Below are positions 58,289 through 64,000 of a DNA stretch of 64,000 bases, in pieces. The position numbers were made by a program, and so were the translations under genes. The notes beneath the pieces are model-generated. The model was not told the origin of the DNA. It ran no database searches and worked only from the letters and a program-made list of their open reading frames with translations. Source of the stretch: Pseudorhodoferax sp. Leaf265 (GTDB lineage: Bacteria > Pseudomonadota > Gammaproteobacteria > Burkholderiales > Burkholderiaceae_C). How positions within the stretch are numbered: the stretch's first letter is position 1; every line of letters begins with the position of its first letter. Where the stretch lies: the NCBI RefSeq assembly GCF_001422365.1, contig NZ_LMMT01000008.1:107594-171593 (forward strand). The letters run 5' to 3'.

Positions 58289-59394
58289 TGGGCGTGCGAT
58301 CTATGAGCGCCATCCTGCGCAGCTACGGCGCCAACGTTTCGGTGGAGGAGATTGTCGTCGACGATCCCATGGACAACGAGGTGCTGGTGCGCACAGTGGC
58401 ATGCGGTGTGTGCCACAGCGACCTGCATTTCAAACAAGGGTCTATGCCGCACTTTCCGGTGCCCGCCGTGCTGGGACACGAGGCGGCCGGCGTCGTGGAA
58501 AAGGTTGGCAGTGGCATAACCGACCTCAAGCCCGGGGACCATGTCATCGCGTGCAACGCAATCGCGTGCGGGACCTGCAAGCAATGTCTGTCGGGTGCGC
58601 CCCACCTTTGCATGAACCGTGCGCCGGCACGCCGCCCGCGCGGTGCTCCGCCGCGCCTGAGCCAGGACGGCAGCAAGCTGCTCGCCTTCTCAGATCTGGG
58701 CGCTCTGTCCCAGTACATGCTGCTGCCTCGTGGCGCGCTCGTTCCCATCGACAAGGACATTCCGCTGGACCGGGCCGCATTGATCGGCTGCGCAGTGCTG
58801 ACAGGTGTCGGCGCTGCACTGAATACGGCCAAGGTTGCCCCTGGTTCGCGCGTGGCAGTGTTCGGCTGCGGTGGCGTGGGCAGTTCCATCGTGCAGGGCG
58901 CCCGCATTGCGGGGGCGCGCCAGATCATCGCGGTCGACATCGTGCAGTCCAAGCTCGAGAGCGCACGCCGCTTCGGTGCGACCGACACCGTGCATGCCTC
59001 CACTGCGAATCCGGTCGAGGCCATCATGGAGCTCACCGGCGACGGCGTTGACTATGCGTTCGACGCCGTGGGCAGCACCCGGCTGCTGTCGCAGTGCTAC
59101 GAGAGCCTGGCCCAGCGTGGCATGGCCGTGCTCGTGGGCGCCATTCCGGCAGGGCAGAAGCTTTCCATCGACGCGCGCGGCCTGCTGCGCGAACGCAAGG
59201 TGACAGGCTCGTTCATGGGTTCGAACCGCTTCCAGGTAGACATGCCCTATTACCTGGACCTGTACCGCCAGGGGCGGCTGGACCTGGACGCCATGGTCAG
59301 CAACCGCCTGCCACTGGACCGCGTGGAGGAAGCCTTCGCGGCTTTCGAGACCGGCGAAGCGATGCGAACCGTCATCACCTTCGAAGGCGCCTGA
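58288..59394 (+). CDS. Zinc-dependent alcohol dehydrogenase
   Basis: A 368-aa medium-chain dehydrogenase. Catalytic zinc ligands are in ACGVCHSDLHF and the GHEAAGVV loop. The structural zinc site is IACGTCKQCLSGAPHLC (four Cys). The NAD-binding motif is VFGCGGVGSSIVQGA. It is close to class III/aryl alcohol dehydrogenases. ATG 58288 shares a base with the VOC stop (TGATG), so the genes are coupled. It would oxidise an alcohol intermediate to the aldehyde. Confidence 0.92.
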   Translation: MGVRSMSAILRSYGANVSVEEIVVDDPMDNEVLVRTVACGVCHSDLHFKQGSMPHFPVPAVLGHEAAGVVEKVGSGITDLKPGDHVIACNAIACGTCKQCLSGAPHLCMNRAPARRPRGAPPRLSQDGSKLLAFSDLGALSQYMLLPRGALVPIDKDIPLDRAALIGCAVLTGVGAALNTAKVAPGSRVAVFGCGGVGSSIVQGARIAGARQIIAVDIVQSKLESARRFGATDTVHASTANPVEAIMELTGDGVDYAFDAVGSTRLLSQCYESLAQRGMAVLVGAIPAGQKLSIDARGLLRERKVTGSFMGSNRFQVDMPYYLDLYRQGRLDLDAMVSNRLPLDRVEEAFAAFETGEAMRTVITFEGA

Positions 59395-59428
59395 GAACGC
59401 GCCTCACCCCACATACTGGAGACATGCA

Positions 59429-60412
59429 ATGCATCAACCCATCCGCCGGCGCACATTCGTTGCGTTCGCCGCCGCCTCTACCGCGGCATCCGCGGTCCTG
59501 TCCCAGGACGCCTGGGCGCCGACGCGGCCAATCTCGCTGGTCGTCCCCTTTGCTCCGGGAGGTCCCACAGACGCCATTGCGCGCGCGGTGGCCGACCGGC
59601 TTGGCAAGGCGCTTGGCCAGCCCATGATCGTGGAAAACAAGCCGGGTGCGGGTGGAGCCATCGCCTACGAGTACGTGTCGCGCGCGGCGCCGGACGGGCA
59701 CACAATCGGCATGCTGGGCTCGTCGATGATCGCCAATGCGGCGCTCGGCATTCTTCCGCTCGATCCGCTACGCAACTTCACGCCTATCGCGCAGCTGTTC
59801 AACCTGGAGATCCTGCTAGTCGTTCGGCCGGAGCTACCCGTCGACAATGTCTCGGAGCTCATTAAGTACCTGAAAGCCAATCCCGGCCGCCTGAACTACG
59901 GCTCAAGCGGCAACGGTTCGTTGACGCACTTGCAGATGGAGGTCTTCAAGGCGCTGACCGGGACGAGCATCGTGCACATCCCGTACAAGGGCAGCGCTGG
60001 CACCGTGCAGGACTTGCTGGCAGGGCAGATTCAGCTGTCCTTCGACACGGTGGCGACTTTCGGGCCCCACATCAAGAGCGGCGCGTTGAAGCTGCTGGCG
60101 GTGGCGATGCCGACCCGCAGCACCATGTTCCCGAGCGTGCCCATCCTTGTAGAGAGTGACCCGCTGCTGCGGGACTTCGATCTCGCGGTGTGGGCAGGCT
60201 TGGGGGGGCCGGCCGGACTGCAAGCACCGATCCTTGCGCGCATCCACCAAGAGGTCGGCAGGATCCTGGCCGAAGACGCGTTGGTCCAGCGGCTCCACGC
60301 CGCGGGCGCCACGCCTGCGCCGACCACCACCGAGGCCTTTGTGAAGCGCATGACCAACGAATCGGTCAAGCTGAGCAAGCTGATCCGGCAACTCAACCTG
60401 AAGGTGGGCTAG
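59429..60412 (+). CDS. Bug-type solute receptor (tripartite tricarboxylate transporter family)
   Basis: A 327-aa periplasmic binding protein with a twin-arginine-like signal (RRRTFVAFAAASTAA). The Bug core is ISLVVPFAPGGPTDAIARAV, with ENKPGAGGAIAYEYV and HIPYKGSAGTVQDLLAG. ATG 59429 follows GGAG. The matching TctA/TctB membrane genes are not here, which is usual for Bug receptors in Burkholderiales. It probably presents the pathway substrate, a carboxylate or aromatic acid. Confidence 0.92.
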   Translation: MHQPIRRRTFVAFAAASTAASAVLSQDAWAPTRPISLVVPFAPGGPTDAIARAVADRLGKALGQPMIVENKPGAGGAIAYEYVSRAAPDGHTIGMLGSSMIANAALGILPLDPLRNFTPIAQLFNLEILLVVRPELPVDNVSELIKYLKANPGRLNYGSSGNGSLTHLQMEVFKALTGTSIVHIPYKGSAGTVQDLLAGQIQLSFDTVATFGPHIKSGALKLLAVAMPTRSTMFPSVPILVESDPLLRDFDLAVWAGLGGPAGLQAPILARIHQEVGRILAEDALVQRLHAAGATPAPTTTEAFVKRMTNESVKLSKLIRQLNLKVG

Positions 60413-60413
60413 C

Positions 60414-60731
60414 GTGATCGTGGTGCAGTCTTCTTTCCCCTTGCCCTCCGACACGACGTGGGATGCCTTCACCACGGCCATGGCCGAGACGGTTCCACAC
60501 TACCGTTCTGTGCCGGGGCTGTTGCGCAAGCTCTACATCTACGACGCCGATCGCCAGGAGGGTGGAGGCATATACAGCTTTGACAGTCGGCAGAGCGCGC
60601 AAGATTGTTTCAACGCCGAGATGGTCGCCCGTGCCACGTCGCGCTTCGGCAGGTTCGAGCTGCAATGGTTCGAATGCCCAATCGCCATCGACAACGAGGC
60701 CGGCTCCGTCTTTGGAGCACCGCGGTCATGA
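60414..60731 (+). CDS. ABM-like small monooxygenase/dimer-barrel protein
   Basis: A 105-aa protein with a ferredoxin-like ABM or YdhR-type fold: it begins IVVQSSFPLPSDTTWDAFTT, then SVPGLLRKLYIYD and GGGIYSFDSRQSAQDCFNAE. GTG start two bases after the Bug stop. It shares four bases (ATGA) with the ligase start. Members are cofactor-free monooxygenases, dehalogenase-like or binding proteins. Its role in the pathway is unknown. Confidence 0.7.
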   Translation: MIVVQSSFPLPSDTTWDAFTTAMAETVPHYRSVPGLLRKLYIYDADRQEGGGIYSFDSRQSAQDCFNAEMVARATSRFGRFELQWFECPIAIDNEAGSVFGAPRS

Positions 60732-62257
60732 CAGAGCCGACGATCTTCCTGGACGACCTGCAAACGACGCGCGATGCCGTGCTGGCGCATGCCAGCCGCG
60801 CTGCATCGGGCTTCGGTGAAATGGGCTTCGGCGAAGGCGACGCCGTTGCCCTGCTGCTGCGCAACGACTTCGCTTTTCTGGAGGCGATGCGCGCAGCGAG
60901 CGCCATCGGTGCCTACGCCATTCCGCTGAACTGGCACACCACGGTCGATGAGATCCTTTACGTGCTGGAGGACGCCAGGCCCAAGGTGCTGATAGCGCAT
61001 GCAGACCTGCTCGCGCCGTTGCGCGCGCGGCTGCCCGGCTGGATCCGCGTGTTGGTCGTGCCCACGCCGGCGTCTGTGCAGATACGCTATGGGCTTACAC
61101 CGGTAGCTGGGCTACTGCAGCCTGGTGACATCGCCTGGGCCGACTGGTGCATGCGCCACCTGCCTTGGAACGCCGCGCCGCGCGCGAGCCGCTCGACCAT
61201 GTTCTACACGTCCGGGACGACCGGCAGGCCCAAGGGCGTGCTGCGCCAACCGGCGACGCCTGCGCAGACCAGCAGTCTTGAGCAGCTGATGGCCGAGGTC
61301 TATGGATTTCGGCCCGGTATTCGGGCGCTGATCTGCGGCCCGATGTACCACGCCTCGCCGAACGTCTATGCAAGACACGCATTGGCCTGCGCAGAGGTAT
61401 TGGTGATGCAGTCCAAATTCGACCCGGAGCAGACGCTCGCACTGATCGAGAAGCACCGCATCTGCAACGCCGTCATGGTGCCGACCATGTTCATCCGGCT
61501 GCTCAAGCTGCCGAAGGAGGTGCGCGACCGCTACGACGTGAGCTCTTTGAAATGGGTGACACATTCCGGCTCTCCCTGTCCGCGCGACATCAAGGAGGCA
61601 TTGATGCAGTGGTGGGGCCCCATCGTGTACGAGACTTATGGCGGCACCGAGGTCGGTGCCGCGACGCTCTCGACACCGAGCGATTGGCTGGCCTATCCGG
61701 GCTCGGTCGGCGTTGCGACCAAGGGTGCCCAGATCGCTGTTTATGGTGACGATGGGCGCCCGGTGCCAGACGGGCAAGCGGGTGATGTCTACATGCGGGT
61801 GCCGGCCTATGCCGACTTCACCTACTTGAACCACGACGACAAACGCGCCGAGGTGGAGCGGGATGGCCTCATCTCGATCGGCGACATCGGCTACCTGCGG
61901 GACGAGCATCTGTACCTATGCGACCGGCGCTCTGACCTCGTCATCTCCGGCGGCGCCAACGTGTACCCGGCGGAAGTGGAAATGGTGCTGGCCGACTGCC
62001 CCGGCGTGCAGGACTGCGCGGTGTTCGGAATCCCGGACGAAGAGTTCGGCGAGTCCCTTGCAGCAGCGGTCCAGTTGTTGCCGGGTGCGCAGGTGACACC
62101 TAATGAGCTACGTGCACATCTGGAGCCGCGGCTGGCGCGCTACAAGATTCCAAGGCTGTTCCAGTTCCACGCGCAGCTGCCTCGCGAGGACAGCGGGAAG
62201 ATCTTCAAGAGGCGTTTGCGCGAGCCGTTCTGGGAAGGGCTGGGCAGGAAGATCTGA
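60728..62257 (+). CDS. AMP-dependent acyl-CoA ligase (intact)
   Basis: A 509-aa class I adenylate-forming ligase. P-loop: TMFYTSGTTGRPKGVL. Other core motifs: YETYGGTEVG, GDIGYLRDEHLYLCDRRSD and the catalytic Lys region ending in REDSGKIFKRRL. It starts inside the ABM stop (ATGA). It should activate a carboxylic acid, probably an aromatic or alicyclic intermediate, to the CoA thioester. A closely related but broken gene lies upstream on the other strand, so this copy may have replaced it. Confidence 0.9.
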   Translation: MTEPTIFLDDLQTTRDAVLAHASRAASGFGEMGFGEGDAVALLLRNDFAFLEAMRAASAIGAYAIPLNWHTTVDEILYVLEDARPKVLIAHADLLAPLRARLPGWIRVLVVPTPASVQIRYGLTPVAGLLQPGDIAWADWCMRHLPWNAAPRASRSTMFYTSGTTGRPKGVLRQPATPAQTSSLEQLMAEVYGFRPGIRALICGPMYHASPNVYARHALACAEVLVMQSKFDPEQTLALIEKHRICNAVMVPTMFIRLLKLPKEVRDRYDVSSLKWVTHSGSPCPRDIKEALMQWWGPIVYETYGGTEVGAATLSTPSDWLAYPGSVGVATKGAQIAVYGDDGRPVPDGQAGDVYMRVPAYADFTYLNHDDKRAEVERDGLISIGDIGYLRDEHLYLCDRRSDLVISGGANVYPAEVEMVLADCPGVQDCAVFGIPDEEFGESLAAAVQLLPGAQVTPNELRAHLEPRLARYKIPRLFQFHAQLPREDSGKIFKRRLREPFWEGLGRKI

Positions 62258-62746
62258 GTTCAAAAGTCCGCACCACTGGTGCGCGTAGCTGCTCCAGCGG
62301 TCTGGCCGAACCATCAACCATGACATCGCTGCACCCGGCCTTGATCGCTACGTGTCGGCGGCGATGGCATTTCCGACTTCTGCACGTCGGTCAACGCTTT
62401 GAAGCCGGCCTACCAACGATGGAAGTTGTTGATCAATTCGTCGCGGATCGCAGGTGATGTCTCGCTCCAACGACTGGTCCTACGCCAAGCGGTCACTTGA
62501 TTTACTGTAAGTAGATGAGCGTTTGTGTAGTTCATGGAGAACTGGGTCGTTGTTTCCGCGCTCTGCATACTCCCAGTGGAATCAGGGTCGCGGCGAGCAG
62601 TTGAGCGGCTGCTCCTGGCCGATAGCGCCTACGCGCCGGAACGCTTGAATGCGGCCTTTCTGATCTGCTGGTCAGAGGGGGCAACCCGGGCGGTCGCTGA
62701 CACCCAGGAGCATCCTATGAGGCCCTGAACTCGATGGGAGACCATC
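62258..62746. other. Gene-free region between ligase and recombinase
   Basis: About 490 bases. The one rightward ORF (62534-62728) has no recognisable motif, and the local sequence looks like decayed element DNA. No terminator stronger than a short GCACCA/TGGTGC hairpin at about 62,271 was seen. Confidence 0.4.
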
Positions 62747-63370
62747 ATGGAAACCGGAAGCAACGCGACTCACCACGAGCCGTGGAACAAGGGCAAGATC
62801 GTGGGGCAGAAGGCACCGTTCAAGTTGAAGGACATTTGGGCGCTGCGCGTTCGCCTCCAGATGGAAGGCCGGCTCCGCGAGCTGGCTCTCTTCAATCTCG
62901 GGATTGACAGCAAACTGCGCGGTTGCGACCTCGTTGCCCTGAAGGTTCGCGACGTGTGCCATGGTGAACAAGTTGCCGCACGCGCCATCGTCCTGCAGCA
63001 CAAGACGCAGCGCCCGGTCCAGTTCGAGATCACAGCCGCTACCCGAGAGGTTCTGGCGGCGTGGATCAAGCAGGCTGGACTGAGGTCGGACGACTTCCTA
63101 TTCCCCAGCCGGCTTCATGAGTCGCCACATCTGGGAACGCGGCAGTACGCCCGGATTCTTGGCCACTGGGTCACAGAGCTGGGCCTCGACCGCGCGGACT
63201 ATGGGACGCACTCGATGCGAAGGACCAAGGCGACCCTGATCTATCGACGCACGAAGAACCTGCGTGCTGTGCAACTGTTGCTCGGGCACTCCAAGCTGGA
63301 ATTGACCGTGCGATACCTCGGCATTGAGGTCGATGACGCCCTCGAGCTTTCCGAGCAGACAGAGATCTGA
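62747..63370 (+). CDS. Short tyrosine recombinase (site-specific integrase)
   Basis: A 207-aa catalytic-domain recombinase. The active-site residues are visible: Arg in KLRGCDLVAL, His and Arg in THSMRRTKATLI, His in LLGHSKLELTV and the Tyr nucleophile in VRYLGIEVDDAL. It lacks the N-terminal core-binding domain of full phage integrases, as in a known group of about 200-aa recombinases. It lies near an IS21-like end, so it is probably part of, or the edge of, a mobile segment. Confidence 0.85.
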   Translation: METGSNATHHEPWNKGKIVGQKAPFKLKDIWALRVRLQMEGRLRELALFNLGIDSKLRGCDLVALKVRDVCHGEQVAARAIVLQHKTQRPVQFEITAATREVLAAWIKQAGLRSDDFLFPSRLHESPHLGTRQYARILGHWVTELGLDRADYGTHSMRRTKATLIYRRTKNLRAVQLLLGHSKLELTVRYLGIEVDDALELSEQTEI

Positions 63371-63905
63371 GTAGCCGCAGCGGCTGCCTTTGCATCAAGC
63401 CGAGGCGGCTGCCGCTCGACGACGGCTATGTGGGGCATGGCCGCGGCGACGCTCTCGGCCATCTGCTGTCGGTCAACGCGGATCCGCGGATGGCCGCACC
63501 AGACTGGTTGCTGACCTTGAAATTTCATCGCTGGGTGACCGCCGCGTGCGAGACCCGCCACTCACGATCGACTGGCGCGTCGGTCCGCTGTACTACCGAC
63601 ACCGGTCGGTCAAAACCGACCACCGGCTCAACCCTGACGAGCGACTGCTCTTGGCGGGGACGGATTGCGCTCTGCGACCAACGCCGAATTAGCAGAGCCC
63701 GTCTTCAGCGCCTGAAAGCAGGCGTTCGAACTATCGACCCGGCGGCTCCGCGTGGCGTCCGGCAGCGGTAACTGTGCCCAAGTTTCGGTGGAGACTCGGA
63801 AAGAGATGACGATGCTGGACAGCAATCTGAGCGCACACGGCATCTTCTCGCCCACGGTGATCAGCGGTCACAGACATGGGTCGATGCTGGTCGGAGCCGC
63901 TGAAG
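63371..63905. other. No supported gene
   Basis: About 535 bases after the recombinase. Open frames on both strands lack motifs and ribosome sites. It is probably remnant sequence between the recombinase gene and the insertion element. Confidence 0.4.
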
Positions 63906-64000
63906 TGTTGATTTCCACGCAGAACTGACCCACTGCCACAGGTAATTTCCGTCCAAATCTGACCCACGTAAGAACCCTAACCTGCTGCTTTTTGCGGCAG
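63906..64000. mobile_element. Terminus of an IS21-family-like insertion element, cut by window end
   Basis: The sequence from TGTTGATTTCCACGCAGAAC on has the look of an IS21-family end, with the word TGACCCAC repeated (63926 and 63960). IS21 ends carry several such repeats for transposase binding. No istA or istB coding sequence is inside the window; the element would continue to the right. Confidence 0.6.

Noticed and set aside
62534..62728. 64-codon ORF upstream of the recombinase
   Set aside because: No ribosome site, no motif, no homology recalled; left as gene-free sequence.

Overview
The window looks like chromosome from a GC-rich betaproteobacterium of the Burkholderiales, most likely a Comamonadaceae relative. 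The basis is the very high GC codon use, Bug-type solute receptors, a Bv3F-type H-NS, a PqqU-like receptor and the style of the signalling genes. No rRNA or tRNA gene was seen. The genus is inference, not something a marker gene here proves.

Bases 1-29,250 are dense, ordinary-looking chromosome dominated by signalling. A siderophore receptor (cut by the window edge) faces a secreted sorbosone/glucose dehydrogenase. Next comes a six-gene leftward unit: RsbR, RsbS, RsbT, an ATPase-SpoIIE phosphatase fusion, a histidine kinase and a hybrid kinase. This is a stressosome module joined by overlapping reading frames to two-component proteins. Further units are an AI-2E-type permease, a KaiC-like double ATPase overlapping a hybrid kinase, and a PqqU/YncD-like TonB receptor. 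A large leftward unit encodes a CHASE3/GAF/triple-receiver kinase, CheR, CheB and a receiver-kinase. A cyclase-PilZ fusion, a leftward operon with a stand-alone FlgH-like L-ring lipoprotein, and an OmpR-type two-component pair follow.

At about 29,837 an iron-type ABC solute-binding gene is cut by a Tn7-like element carrying TniQ, a TnsC-type ATPase and a fused TnsA-TnsB transposase, plus three small basic or proline-rich ORFs. Upstream of that operon, on the other strand, a consensus sigma70 promoter and a strong intrinsic terminator bracket about 165 bases. This is a candidate small RNA of the element. The right end of the element could not be fixed. Bases 37-45.5 kb are a decayed accessory zone: a LexA-box-controlled SRAP/umuDC set (umuC frameshifted, SRAP lacking an ordinary start), two related MbcA/ParS-like small proteins (one broken), an H-NS gene and an H-NS fragment, a methyltransferase-like gene, and a broken Bug fragment.

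Bases 45.5-54.2 kb hold leftward genes that fit one catabolic unit: ferredoxin/flavodoxin reductase, MFS exporter, TetR, LamB-type porin, APC permease, flavodoxin, cytochrome P450 and a LuxR-type regulator. A clean inverted repeat lies in front of the reductase. After a chimeric junction with a transglutaminase fragment and a dead acyl-CoA ligase there is a TetR gene. A tight rightward operon then encodes a VOC protein, zinc alcohol dehydrogenase, Bug receptor, ABM-like protein and acyl-CoA ligase. A repeated GACTCCAA motif marks three promoters in this part. The window ends with a short tyrosine recombinase and what looks like the terminus of an IS21-family element.
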